Source: Caenorhabditis elegans
Taxonomy: Eukaryota > Nematoda > Chromadorea > Rhabditida > Rhabditidae
Direction of reading: 5' to 3'
Assembly (NCBI RefSeq): GCF_000002985.6
Contig: NC_003281.10
Location: 1,984,001-2,048,000, forward strand
Length of the DNA: 64,000 nucleotides
Shown here in pieces: positions 32,601 through 44,069 of the stretch. The notes under the pieces are model-generated. The model was not told where the DNA came from, made no database searches, and saw only the letters and a program-made list of their open reading frames with translations. The first letter of the stretch is position 1. Every line of letters starts with the position of its first letter. A program made the position numbers and the translations under genes.

Positions 32601-35600
32601 TTGGGAAATGTTGGAAATTTTTGAAAAAAAAATTTTTTGGAAATTTTTTTTTATTTTCAACTTTCAGGTTTTCCAAAAATCCATAACTTTGTCAGGTTTT
32701 GAATTTTTTTGCTAATTTTTGTTTTAAAATGTGTTAAAATATTTTGACCAATCGAAAAAGTTATCAACAATTAAGGTTCTTCACTAAAATCGGTAGAAAT
32801 CAGAGTTTTCGTGGTGGGACCCAAAATACCCCAAAAAAGCACAGAATTTCTGAAAATTGGCAGAGCATAGGCATGAGTATACTTTTCTGAAAACTTAAAA
32901 TAAACTAAATATGTTAGAAATAATATTTCAGACAAAATAACAAAAGTTAGAAACAAGATTGAGTTGAATTCTGAAAAATACTGAATTTAAAAATTTTGGA
33001 AAAAAAACTTTTTTTAAAATTTTTTTGAAAATTCACAATTTTGCCAATTTTTTTGATTTATGCTATTTCTTGACTTCAAATGTTAAAAAATTATTTTTCC
33101 ATTTGAAAGTATAAAATAAAACTACAAAAAGCAGCAGAACCAAAAGTTCGAGTAAAGAATAAAAAGAGTTGCAAATTTTCGAAAAAAAAATCCGAAATTT
33201 TCGGAACTTTCAAACCAATAACTCAATTTTCCCATACTCTATTGTGAACCTAAAAAAAAACAAAATTTGTTACAATTTTTTCGAGAAACTGAACTTTTGA
33301 CAAGATTCTTCTGGAAAAAGCCATGTTTACACTAACAAACGGGTAAGCTTAAGCCTGTGTGGGGAAATGTTTATTCCAATGCTTTTAGTGGAAATTTCGA
33401 AGTTTTTAGAAACTTTGGATTTGTGCTCAATGAGCAACATTTGAACTATTGGTCACTTTTGGTGGGATAAAAAATTATCGAAGAAAAACTTTTTTTTTTG
33501 GATTTTTTTTTTCAAAATGGTCCCAAAATTTGCAGAATTTCATTTTTTTAAATTTGAGTTCAAAAATGTGTTTTCGCTAACCGAAAGCTTTCAAAAAAGT
33601 ATAATCATGAATGTTGAATTTGATGTTGAATTTTTCTCGAAAATTTTGGGTCCCGCCACGAAAACTCTTGGGGTTACTGTAGAAAAAGAGTTACTGCGCA
33701 AAAATTATTTTTCTCGACTTATTTGTGAATTTATACTTCTTTTATGGTAAAAAGTTAGCGAAAAATCTTAAAAGTGGACTTTTGGCGGATTTTCGAAAAT
33801 ATTGAAAAAAAAAACTATGATGGAAAATTTTAAAACTACAGTAACCAAAACAATATCGCGTTGGGACCCAAATTAATTCAATTGTTGTATTCAGTACATC
33901 AAGAGCTTCCAAATAAGCTCCATATCGCCTAGGTTGGGTTATTTTGCTTGAAAATTGAAAATTCGGGTCTCGCCACGATTTAAAGGCACATTGAGGGTTG
34001 GATTTTTAAAATGGTCGGAAAATATTCGTGATGGGTGCCATTTGAAAGCTCTCGGTGTGTTGAATTTGAAAATTGCGGAAATGAAAAATTTTAGAGGAAT
34101 ATCGAAATAAAATAGTTTGAAAATAATTTTCAAAATTTTTTTCTTTAATCTCAAACACAACTTTTTTTCCAAAATTTTGAATTTTTTTTTTGAAAAAAAA
34201 ATTCAAACAGCTGTACAAATCCTACAAAACTAAAGAAAAAAAAATTTAAAAAAAGATCTATGTGCTAAAAAGTGGGCGGAGCCAAAGATGGAAATTGGAA
34301 AATTGGGCGAACTCTCAAAATTGGCTGAAATTTTTGCTCTTTTCTGGTTTTTCGTCGGGGTTTTTTCTGTAAGTTCATTTTTTGTTAAAAAAAAGTTATT
34401 TTGAATCGGTACCCACGCAAATTTTTAAATTTTGGAAATAAAAAAAAAATAAAAATTTCGAAAAAAAAAATTCGAAAAAAAAAATCAGAACCTACTTAAA
34501 ACTGCAAACTTTCTTAGAAAATGTCGTCACACACACACCCTCACCTCCTCTTCTCTGAATGGGAAATGGCCGGTTAAGTGGCGCAGGGGACACACGAAGG
34601 TGTCTACGCGGTGAAGCACCCCCCGCTGAAAGTCCCCTCCGAAAAAATTCGGTTGAACACGTAGAGAAATATGTGTTCTATGGGTTAAAAAGGTCAACGG
34701 GTTTTTTGTTAGAACAAAAAGTCTAAGAAATTCTGATAGTTTTGACCTAGTTTTCGCACTTTTGAAATTATTGAAAAAAATTGAAAAAAAAATGTTTCGA
34801 ACATTTTCGAAAATTTGTAACTTTGTCCGTTTTTGAGATAGTACGGAGATTTATGGCTTAAAATTTTCAGAAGTATTTGCTCTCTTCACGATAAATGCAA
34901 AAAACCAATTCTGCGTTCAAAATTTATGAATTCTCAAAGTTTTCGTGGCGGGACCCAAACTTTCCAAAAAAAAAAAAAAGATTAAAATTTCTTTTTCTTT
35001 GAAAACCCATTTGCTTTTACTGCTAATAGGCCCCCAGTATGCCTAGCATGTCTAGGTTAAGCCTAAAAATTTTCTAAAAATTTCTAACTCCATGCGCCTT
35101 TAAAACGTGGTGAGGCCCTGAATTTTGGATTTACCGTAACCTAGGCAATATGGATGGCATTTGGAAACACTCAGTCTGCTTGATTTTAAATTTTACGTTG
35201 AAAAAATAGCCTCAACACAAAACTTTTCGAGTTTTTAAGTAGTTTCTAAGTTTTTCAATTTTTTTTCAAAAAATGTTTTTTCGAATATTTTCGAAAATTC
35301 GTAACTTTGTCAGTTTTTGAGATTTTCGAATAAGGTTTGACTTATTACGTGTATAATTATTTTTTCTAAGCGTAAAAATTACAAACAACTAGTTTCGAAT
35401 ACAAAAATCGGTAAAACCTTAGTTTTCTTTGCGGAACCCAAAAGTTAATTTTCAAAATATGTCGAAGCTTTTCAAAACTCCGTAACTTTGTCAGCTTTTG
35501 AAAATTTTTTTGTTTCTTATTATTTAAAGTTTTAAATAACTAGATAAAATTAGAAAAATAATTTTATAAACGAAACTACAGTAACCCGAAGGGTTTTCGT

Positions 35601-37579
35601 GGCGGGACCCTAAAATATCATAAATATGTGGGGAAATGTAATATGGACATGATGGGGGTTGTTGGAAAGGTTTCAAAAAGTTAAATAAGGTGAAATAAAC
35701 AAAGTAAAAATTTCCAAGTTTAAAAAAATTTTCGACCAAAAAAAAATTTGTTTTTCGAAACTTTCAAAATTCTCCAAAACTATCACAATAATTATTTATG
35801 GTCCCCAAGTTCTATAAAACGTTGCAAAAACGGCTTGAAAAGCTCAATACGGGTGAAACGACGAGTTAAGCCCTTGTGACGGGGGCTAGCGCGCCCCGTG
35901 AGAAGCGAAAGATTAGCGCATTTTCTTCAAATTTTCTCGACTTTAGACGAGTAGTGAGGATTCAGAATTTTCTTTAGAAAACTAGAAAAAAGAAAAAGAA
36001 GAAGATACGGAGATGTTATTGGATGATTCAGAAAATTAGAAGGGGAGCAGGCGTGAGAGACCTTCGGCGGAAAATACGATCAGATGTCTATTCGAGTGCA
36101 ATTTGTTGTGTGTTTTGAACGTCTAGAATATCATGGAAAGTCTATAAAGTAATTAAAACCCGGAAACTAGTTGTAAATGTTTTTTTGAAAAATTAAAAAA
36201 AAAACTTTAAAATTTTTCAAAAAAAATGTTTTTTCAAATTTTTTTTTTTGAAATTTGAACTTTTTTTCGAAATTTTTGATACCAGGGCTTTCAAAAATTC
36301 ACAACGACACCCATCTAGTCATATACGCCTTTAAATCGTTGCGAGACCCAGCATTTTAAAAATCTGGCAGACCATAATTTTCCAAAAAAAATCCAAAAAA
36401 CTACCAAAAAAAGAGGAGGCAATTTTCGAAAATTTCAGCCATTTTCCAGTACAGAGTTCAAATATTTTCCAACACGAAAAAAATTTTTTTGTATATTTTT
36501 ACAGTCACTCTTAACGTTTTTGTGGAGGGAGCCTGGAAATCTCAAAAATACAAAAAATCCAAAAAAGTATTTTTTCTAAAAATTTTGGAAATTTTCCGAT
36601 TTTTCAAAAATTCATAACTTTTTCAGTTTTCAAGTTTTTCAACTGATTTTTGGCTTTAAATTTGTGAAATCTTATTGGCTAAATGTTAAAATTAACTTTT
36701 ACACAGTAATATTTTTTTCTACAGTAGCCCCAAGAGTTTTCGAGTCGGGACCCAAAATATTCGATAAAAATTAAAAATGAGCAGAACATAGTCATGTTTA
36801 TACTTTTTTGAAAGCTCTTGTTAAGCTGAAGCACATTTTTACTTTGAAACAAAATTCTAGAAATTTTGGAACAATTTTTAAAAAATTATTTTGAAAAAAA
36901 TTCTGAAAATTTTTTTTTAAGTTGGAAAATTTTTCGATTTTTAAAAATTTCATAACTTTGCAATTTTTCGAGAATTTTAGATGGTTTTAACCTAAAATGT
37001 GTAAAATTTAATTGACTAAATGCTCGAATTAATTTTTACACAATAGAATTTATTCTACAGTAACCCCAAAAGTTTTCCTGGTGGGACCCAAAATTTCAAA
37101 AAAAAAAGTTGTTGCAGTTTTTGAAAACCCATAACTTTGCCAATTTTTGACTTTATTCAAAGATTTTAAAGTTACAATTTGTGAAAATTTATGGCCTAAA
37201 TGACAAAAAAATTTTTAAAGTCAATAGGTACAATACTACACTAACCCAAAGAGTTTTCGTGGTGGGACCCAAAACTTTAAAAAAAAATTACGAGACAAGC
37301 CGGAATTTTCAGATATTTAAAAGCTAGCAGAGCCTTTCCGAGATTTCTCAGAATCTGATGATGTTTTCCGAACAAAAATCTTCTGTTCCAGTAACTCAAT
37401 CAACTAATTTTTGATCTAATTTTCGGCGGGAAAAAAGGAGAAAAAAGGAGAAAAACTGCCGCTCACTTGCTGTTCAATGTCCATATTGGCGGCGGTGAAG
37501 TGGCGTTCAGAAGCTCCAAAAATGACGAAGAATTCATTGTATCATAATTGGTGATGTTCTCATCGTCCGCCGCATTCAT
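26699..37579 (-). CDS. ckr-2: Cholecystokinin/sulfakinin-type neuropeptide GPCR (570 residues, 13 exons)
   Basis: Minus-strand exons, 5' to 3': 37467-37579, 31885-32032, 31451-31610, 31131-31230, 30558-30708, 29410-29842, 28738-28825, 28569-28685, 28422-28512, 27261-27431, 27044-27111, 26919-26946 and 26699-26743, all in phase. The extracellular N-terminus has several N-glycosylation sites (N8, N16, N25, N38). Seven membrane segments follow. The TM3 end is FERYFAICKPLHSRIWQTRS, close to vertebrate CCK receptors. TM5 ends GLYGNVITSLKSGIKLE. A long third inner loop of about 180 residues follows, then TM6 FFCCWTPSYIWW and TM7 NPITY (NPxxY). It should couple a peptide ligand of the NLP-12/CCK type to G proteins in neurons or muscle. 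The family call is firm. The choice of ckr-2 over ckr-1 is from memory and tentative. Introns hold the 31-bp array III and an ATCGAT array. The tail has a second open frame (see findings). Confidence 0.88.
27450..28390 (-). repeat. 31-bp satellite, array III (intron 9 of the receptor gene)
   Basis: About 30 copies of CGGAA-CCTGG-TTCCGATGC-ATCGCCGATGAT as read on the plus strand. Higher-order copies are visible: GTAGTTGGAATTTAGCTCCG recurs exactly 465 bp (15 units) apart, at about 27560 and 28025. A unit with GGAACCAACTGCCGACGTAT occurs three times at multiples of 31 bp. It has the same orientation as array I and the opposite orientation to array II. Confidence 0.95.
29855..30362. repeat. ATCGAT-rich tandem repeat in intron 5 of the receptor gene
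   Basis: About 22-bp alternating units AAAATTATCGATTTTCC, GTAAAAGTATTGATTTTTAG and TGAAATTATCGATTTTCC cover about 500 bp. Similar but sparser ATCGAT and ATTGAT repeats occur at 29150-29355 in the next intron. Confidence 0.85.
30375..30525 (+). repeat. CCCGCC minisatellite block E
   Basis: Four or five GGGAAATTCAAATTTTC units in intron 5 of the receptor gene, next to the ATCGAT array. Confidence 0.65.
32033..37466. other. Intron 1 of the receptor gene (5.4 kb), filled with dispersed repeats
   Basis: No coding exon was found in either orientation. It contains many CCCGCCACGAAAACTC / TACTGTAG composites, mostly reversed after 35570, the GGTGGCC fragment near 32570, a 15-G tract (32470-32484), and two GC-rich patches at about 34550-34640 and 35860-35910 that stand out from the AT-rich background. 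Confidence 0.6.
32470..32484 (+). repeat. Poly-G tract (15 G)
   Basis: Fifteen consecutive G in intron 1 of the receptor gene; poly-C on the transcribed sense strand. Confidence 0.95.
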
Positions 37580-37590
37580 AATGGTGTTCC
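37580..37590 (-). promoter_or_regulatory. Possible spliced-leader acceptor before the receptor start
   Basis: On the minus strand TTTTTTCAG precedes GAACACCATTATG, with the start ATG at 37579. An AG acceptor this close to a start codon without a visible upstream coding exon is typical of a trans-splice site. Confidence 0.45.
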
Positions 37591-37705
37591 TGAAAAAATT
37601 TAAAAAACTAGGGATTTTTTGGAAAAAACATTTTTTTTTGCGAATGAGGAAGTAAGAAGGGGCAAGGGAAACTGGAAAAATAGTAAATAAAAAAATAAAA
37701 TACAA

Positions 37706-38123
37706 TTGGATTAAAAAAATTCAGTAAAAAGTTAGCGAAAATTTGAAAAAAGTTGTAAGGTTGGGAAATTAGGAAAAAAGCTTTTGGAAAAAAATTTGAA
37801 TTTTTTTAAATTTAAAGTTTAATAATGATAACAAAATGTTACAATCAATTTTTTAGATTTTTACAAAAAATAACTCAAAATTAGGGTCCCGCCGCGAAAA
37901 CCACGAAAGAAAAATTGAAAAATCAAAAAAAAAATTATTTTTTGAAAATTTGTGTCTCGCCACGAAAATTCGTGGGGTTAGTGTAGAATGGATTTTACTG
38001 TGTTAAAATTAAATTTAGTATTCAGCCAATAATATTGCACAAATTTTAAGCCAAAAATCAACTGAAAATCTCCAAAACTAAAAAAGTAATGAATTTTTGA
38101 AAATCGTAAAATTTCCAAAATTA
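37706..38123. other. Gene-free stretch with dispersed repeats
   Basis: AT-rich DNA containing GTCCCGCCGCGAAAACCACG at about 37886 and a CGCCACGAAAATTCGTGG copy at about 37958. Nothing else is recognised. Confidence 0.55.
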
Positions 38124-38133
38124 GAGTCCCACC

Positions 38134-38462
38134 AGGGGTGTGCGGCAAATTTGCCGAACTTGCCGAATTTGCCGTGTGCCGAATTTGCCGAGTTCGGCAA
38201 ATTTTGAAATTTGCCGCACACGTCAAAAATTTGACAGGGCAATTTTGACTAAAACCATTGATTTTTTCGCCAAAAATTTAGTAAAATGACACAAAATTGC
38301 GTTATTTTGATGCTTAAGCAGACATACTACACGGAACTTATTCAGAAACCAGATGAGTGTTAAGATCTCAGTAGTTTTGGTGTTCCAAAAAACATCAAAA
38401 ATTATCAAAATTTTCCGAGTTTGTTAAGCACGGCAAATTTGCCGAATTTGCCGCACACCCCT
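38134..38462. mobile_element. Non-autonomous DNA transposon with a perfect 10-bp target duplication
   Basis: A 329-bp element begins AGGGGTGTGCGGCAAATT and ends with the reverse complement (AATTTGCCGCACACCCCT). Near each end the subterminal motif TTTGCCGAA(C/T)TTGCCG repeats. It is flanked on both sides by the identical 10 bp GAGTCCCACC (38124-38133 and 38463-38472). The target is a dispersed GAGTCCCACCACGAAAACTC repeat. There is no transposase frame. A 9-10-bp duplication suggests mobilisation by a Mutator-like enzyme (inference). Confidence 0.85.
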
Positions 38463-38472
38463 GAGTCCCACC

Positions 38473-39399
38473 ACGAAAACTCTTGGGGTTACTGTAGAAA
38501 AATATTGCATTGTCTTGAATTATTTTTACAATTTGAAGTATCATTTGTCGTAAATTTTGAGCCAAAATTAACTGAAATTCTCAAAAATTGACAAAGTTAC
38601 GGATTTTCAAAAATTAAAAACAAAACTGACAAAAAATTTTTCGCACAAAAAATTTGTCTAATTTGGCAACAAAATGAGAAAATTGATTTTAGAATAAAAA
38701 AAACCGACATTAACGTTTTGCAGAAAAGTGAGCAAAAAGAGCAAAAAAGTGGGAGGAAATTGAGCAAAATTAGCTTAGTTAAGGGTCTATGAGCCGCCAG
38801 GAAAAGGGAAGTAAAGATGGGAAAAGTGATATTAGATGGCGGGAAATTTGAATTTTGAAGTGAAATTTAGCAAAAAATTAATTGCAAGTTAAAAATGAGG
38901 AGAATGGTGTAGTTTGAAAATTAAAAAAAAAAATAAACCACACTCATTTTTTAGTGTACTTAAATACATATTTTTGCAGTTTTCAATAAATTTTTATGTT
39001 CAATAAAACAAATGGATAGGCGTACTTGGAACCAGAAACTTTTCCTGAAAAAAAATTTTCATTTATTTTTTTTTTCAGAAATAAGTTTTTTTTTTCCGAA
39101 AAGTCGAAAATTAAAAAAAATTAAAAAAATTTTTTTTATCGAATTTTCAAAAAAAAAAACGATTAATTATAACCTTCCGGAAATAAATTGAAATTCCTAA
39201 CCAAAAAAAAAAGGAAAAAAAAACGTAAAGTAAATAATAATAATAATGATGTGTGGAGGTGGTAGTGAGAAAGATGAATAGATGAAAATATAAATGGGAG
39301 GGTGGAAAAAACTGGAAAAAATGGAGAAATTATAAGGAAAATAAGGAAAAAAGCAGACTGAATTTTTATTTTCTTTGAAAAAAAATTCCAAAAAAAACT
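38473..39399. other. Gene-free stretch
   Basis: The remainder of the interrupted dispersed repeat, then AT-rich DNA. It contains no supported exon. Confidence 0.55.
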
Positions 39400-39401
39400 T
39401 T

Positions 39402-39860
39402 GATAGTTGTAGGCTTAGGCTTAGGCACAGGCCTAAGTTTAAGCTCAGGCTTAGGCTCAGGCTTGTTTTTAGGCTTAGGCTTAGGCTTAAGCTTAGGCTC
39501 AGGCTTAGGCTTAGACTTAAGCTTAGGCCTAGACAGGCTTAGGCTTAGGCTAAGGCTAAGGCTTTGGCTTAGACTTAGGCTTAGATTTAGGCTCAGGCTT
39601 AGACGTGGCTTAGAATCAGGCTTAGGCCTAGGCTTAGGCTTAGGCTCAAACTTAGGCTTAGACTTAAGCTTAGGCCTAGACAGGCTTAGGCTTAGGCTAA
39701 GGCTAAGGCTTTGGCTTAGACTTAGGCTTAGATTTAGGCTCAGGCTTAGACGTGGCTTAGAATCAGGCTTAGGCCTAGGCTTAGGCTTAGGCTCAAACTT
39801 AGGCTTAGGCTTAGATTTAGGCTGTGGCTTAGGTCAGGCTCAACCTGGGCTGGGCTCCAA
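39402..39860 (+). repeat. Interstitial telomeric-type array, (TTAGGC)n, G-strand on plus
   Basis: A degenerate array of the nematode telomere hexamer TTAGGC with variants TTAGAC, TCAGGC and TAAGGC. A 147-bp segment starting near 39511 (TTAGACTTAAGCTTAGGCCT) is repeated head to tail from about 39658. The Leu/Gly/Arg-rich frame through it is an artefact of the 6-bp period. Confidence 0.9.
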
Positions 39861-41510
39861 AAAATCCAGAAAAAAGGAAAAACCACAAAAAAATCAGGAA
39901 AAATTTGAGATTCCGAAGTCGGGTCAAAAAATATCATAAAAACGGCCGGATATTAGTTTTTTTTTCGAAATTTTCTTTTTTTGGTTTTAGAGTTTTTGAA
40001 TTTTTCGGGAAATCTCAATTTTAAAATTCAATTTTTTTAAAAGAATTCCGAGTATTTATACAATTTCTTTTCAACAAATTAATTGATCACTAATTTTTTG
40101 ATAAATTTGATTTTAAAAAATGAGAAAAGTTATTCCTTTAAAGTTTTCCAAAAATTCCAGAAAAAAATTTCAAAAAAATTTCCACTTTTTTTACATGTAT
40201 GTATTCACAAGGGACTTGAGATGATGATTGCATGTTTTTCAACCGGGAAGTCCACACATTTTTCGTTTTTTTCTTCTTGTATTTTTTCGAGAGAAAGTGT
40301 TAGGTGTCCCGGGGATAACAGGAAGCAATCTGGAAATATCTAGAACTTTGGGGAGAAGCTGGGCAAAAAGGATGCATTTTTTCAAGGTGATATGTAGTGG
40401 TAAGGATAATAAAATATTATGCAGAATTTTGATTTAAAAAAATATAAAAAATTGAAATTTTGAAGAACAAATTTTTTTCGAAAAAAATTATTTTGCAATT
40501 TTTTGTTTTCAAAATTTGTTTTCAAAAAAAAACCTCGATGTAGGTAAAATTTCACCAATTTTTTTCCACTTCATTGCACTTATCACACCCCAAAAGTCCA
40601 CATTAACAAGTTCTGAAGGTCAAAATCTCAGCTTCACCCAAAAAAAAATTCCAAACCGAAAAAAAAGTAGCAGACGTTCAGCCACCAAACAAAAAAAAAT
40701 GACGAATTGTCACGGAAAAAGAGGAAACTTGCCATTATACTTACTCTTCTACACTCTACAACCACAAACTTTTGACAGAAAAATGACGAATTCAGGGGAG
40801 AAGTCAGTTGGGTCCAGCCACGAAAACTCCTGGGGTACTGTAGTTTTTAATGTATTGAAAACTAAACTAGTTTTATTAATTAGAAATTGGGTTTGTGAAC
40901 ATTTTGAAACAAATTTTAAACAATTAGCTTGAAAATTGATGAAGTTATGAATTTTCGAAAAACAAGAGTTTTTTTTTTTGAAAATTAGAGTCCCACCACG
41001 AAAACTCCTGAGGTACTGTAGTTTTTGATTTTTCAAAAAACAAAATTGTTTTTACAATTAGATATTGAAATTTTAAATTTTTTGAAACTAATTTCAAAAA
41101 ATTAGCATGAAAATTAATAAAGTTATGAATTTTTGAAAACTTCAACAAAAAAAAAACCAAATTTTTTTTCGAAATTTAGAGTCCCGCCACGAACACTAAT
41201 CTGCTTACGTAATATGAATAAAAAGGAAGTTGAAATAAATTTTTTCATTTAGAATAAGAATTAAGAAAAATTATAGGTAAAAAATCTGAGAAAAATCTCA
41301 AAAATTGACAAAGTTAGAAAATTTCAAAACATGGTCGAAATTTCATATGCCGAGCTGAAATTTTCATTTCAGATAGATACAAAATTCGTACCTAATCTAA
41401 AATCAAAATTAACTGAAAATCTCAAAATTCGGCAGAGTTATGAATTTTCGAAAAATTACGAAAAAAAAAATTTTTTTTCCATAATTTTATTTCAAAACTA
41501 AACTATATAC
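39861..41510. other. Gene-free stretch
   Basis: AT-rich with dispersed CCACGAAAACTCCTGGGGTA copies at about 40815, 41000 and 41185. The open frames at 40083-40932 have no splice or signal support. Confidence 0.5.
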
Positions 41511-41600
41511 CTTTTCAAGACCACAATAAAATCCAAATGAACTTCCGGCAGCCGCCGCCAAAATCCAAAGAATAGTCAATACACAAATATCATCTCTCAT
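41511..41600 (-). CDS. Orphan signal-peptide exon
   Basis: A 30-codon frame starts MRDDICVLTILWILAAAAGS and ends GFYCGLEK at a donor AAAAG|GTATAT. The hydrophobic stretch looks like a signal peptide, and TATAAA lies immediately upstream. Joined to the receptor's 37467-37579 exon it would run into a stop after nine codons, so it is not that gene's first exon. The rest of the gene was not found. Confidence 0.3.
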
Positions 41601-41639
41601 TTATAATGTGAGAATATCCTTCAAAACTCCTCCGTGCAC

Positions 41640-42960
41640 CTTGTGATATTGGGTAGGGCCTAGCAGAAAAAAGTGAATGTCATGTAGTCAATTTTTATGA
41701 AAAAGCAGGTGTTTTGATATTGGCAAAAATGTTGCAAGAATTTTTTTCGGAATTTGAAAATTAAAAAAAAAGAAAATTCAAAAATTCAAAATTTTTCATA
41801 ACTTTCAAAAATTCATAACTTTGTAAATTTTCGAGATTTTCATTTAATTTTTAGCATAACAATTCGGAACATTTTTTGACTAATTAAGAAAAAAACTTAT
41901 GCCAAATATCTCTGAAACTACAGAAACCCCAGGAGTTTTCGTGGCGGGACTCAGAAATTTTCAAATTTAATGTCTTAACATTTTTCGAAAATGTATAATT
42001 TTGCCAATTTTCAATATTTTTAGCTAATTTTTCAAATAAAAATTGTGAACAGTTCTTGAGCAACTAAAAAAATTGTTTTGAGCCCAGTAGCTTCGAAGCT
42101 ACAGTAACCCTAAGAGTTTTCGTGGCGGGACTCAAAAATTTATCAAATTTATTTTTTGAAAATTTTTAAAAATTTAAAATTCGTAACTTTATAATTTTTT
42201 GAGATTTTTGCACAATTTTCAATAATTCAAAACGTTCACTGCTGCAACAAAATTAAAAATTCAGAAAACCTAAAAACTCTTCATCTTTGAGAGAAAATGC
42301 TCATTGATCAGTAACTGATAACATTGGCTATTACTTTTTATCTTAACAAAACATTTTTTTATTGTTACCTGTTGACTGTTTTTAGGACAAGTACACACAA
42401 AAATACTCATCACCTTTATTTTAAGGAGGTTATTAAAACTTTTGAAAAAACTAACTTTCTAAAAAAATTCCAAAAATGTTTTGTCGATGCACCATGTTTA
42501 AAAGTATCAGTTAGATTTTTAAAAAATGACGATTATATTTGTGGTAATCCAAAATTTACAACTACAAAACTCCGAAAAACTGTGTTTAAAAAATCAAAAA
42601 TTTCAGAAAAAAATTTCAAAAATTTCCAAAAAAAAAATTTTCGAAATATTTTCAGAAACCTAAATAATTGATTTTTTATAGAAATTTTAGATGTAAGCGT
42701 AAAAAATCAATACATAAATCGTTGAAAATTGGGAAAGTCACGGGATTTTCGAAAAATGTGGGTCGATGCACCATGAGAGTATTTTCAAGTAGGCTCTGCT
42801 TAGATATGCTTCAAAATAAAAATAGTTTGAAAATTATTTTCATTAATAAATTTGATTAAGCAATGCTCCAAAAAACTTTAGAAATTTACAAAAAAAAATT
42901 CCACTTTTTTTTGAAAAAAAAATCTTGAAATTTTTTTTTTCAAATTTTTCAAATATTCTA
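41640..42960. other. Gene-free stretch
   Basis: Dispersed CTACAGTAACCCTAAGAGTT-type repeats at about 41920 and 42100, and a recurring GTCGATGCACCATG motif near 42484, 42760 and (as ATCAATGCACCATG) 43208. No gene is supported. Confidence 0.5.
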
Positions 42961-42965
42961 TTAAA

Positions 42966-43119
42966 CCACGAGTTTCTGGCTCGACCCCTCGGTGTATTTT
43001 GTGCAAACACCGTCACGCGCTGCGTGAAAATTCCTCTTGCGATTTCAAATATTTTTTCCCGCCATTTTCCAAAATTTTGGAGAGAGGGGGGGCGAGCCAG
43101 AAACCCGTGTTGAACTAAT
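42966..43119. mobile_element. Foldback/MITE with CGAGCCAGAAAC termini
   Basis: The left end CCACGAGTTTCTGGCTCGA pairs with the right end GGCGAGCCAGAAACCCGTG. The internal 100 bp is not repetitive. No clear target duplication was identified. Confidence 0.65.
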
Positions 43120-43894
43120 TTATTGTTTTTCACAACATTTTGAACGTAAAAAAATCAAAAATAGCACAGAAAACCCGAAAGTTACAAGATTTTACAAAAA
43201 AAAATGTATCAATGCACCATGATAGTATTTTCAAGTAATCTATGTTTACATGAGTTGTAAAATCAATAAAATATGTGAAAACTTATCAAATTTTAAATAA
43301 TTTTATTAAAATACTACAAAACTAAACAAAAAATTTTTTGAAAAAAGTCCAAAAAATACTTGAAATTTTTTTTTGTTAAAAAATTTTTAAACCTTATAGA
43401 ACTATTAATTCTCTACAAAATTTTAAGGTTAAGGTGTCAAAAATTGCCACAAAAACCGTGAAAAATCTCAAAAGTAACAAGATATCACATGACGGAAGAC
43501 ACTCACAAGCTCAAATCTCCGGAAAACTAGTGAAAAAAGTTGATAACGTTTGGAAAAAAGATATGAAAAGATATGAATGATAGACTTTTTCTCGCTACTT
43601 TGATGAGTAACGGAGTGAGTGCTCCGCAGAGCAGCACAGCCATAGGAAATGAAAAATGAAACAATTGGCGTCCGGGGGCTCCGAGAGCCCGGGGAGATAT
43701 AGTGATGATAACAATAGAGTGATAACATGATGGGATTGACAAGATGTGAAATGGGATACGTAGAATGAGAAAATGGTGGAGATTGGGGAAAAAGTTATGT
43801 TATTGAAAGACGGGTTATTTATTGCAAAAAACATTTTTTTTTTGGGGGAGAGGATTTTTGGTTTTTGTGAGGTTATTTGCTCATTTTAGAAGTA

Positions 43895-44025
43895 GGTAGG
43901 CACAATTGCCTGCCTACATGCCTGCCTAAACACCTGGATACTTTCCTACATGCCTGAATAAATACCTGAATACTTGCCTACATTGCCTGCCTAAGTACCT
44001 ACATGCTTGCCTACATACCTGCCTT
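43895..44025 (+). repeat. Minisatellite of CCTGCCTACAT units
   Basis: Short degenerate units CCTGCCTACATG, CCTGAATA and CTTGCCTACAT repeated about ten times with a 12- to 16-base step. Confidence 0.75.
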
Positions 44026-44069
44026 TGAAAAATTGAAAAATCGTAGACGATTTATTTTTTCGAAATTAA

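Noticed and set aside
39400..39939. 179-residue Leu/Gly/Arg-rich frame
   Set aside because: It runs through degenerate TTAGGC hexamers; the composition follows directly from the telomeric unit.
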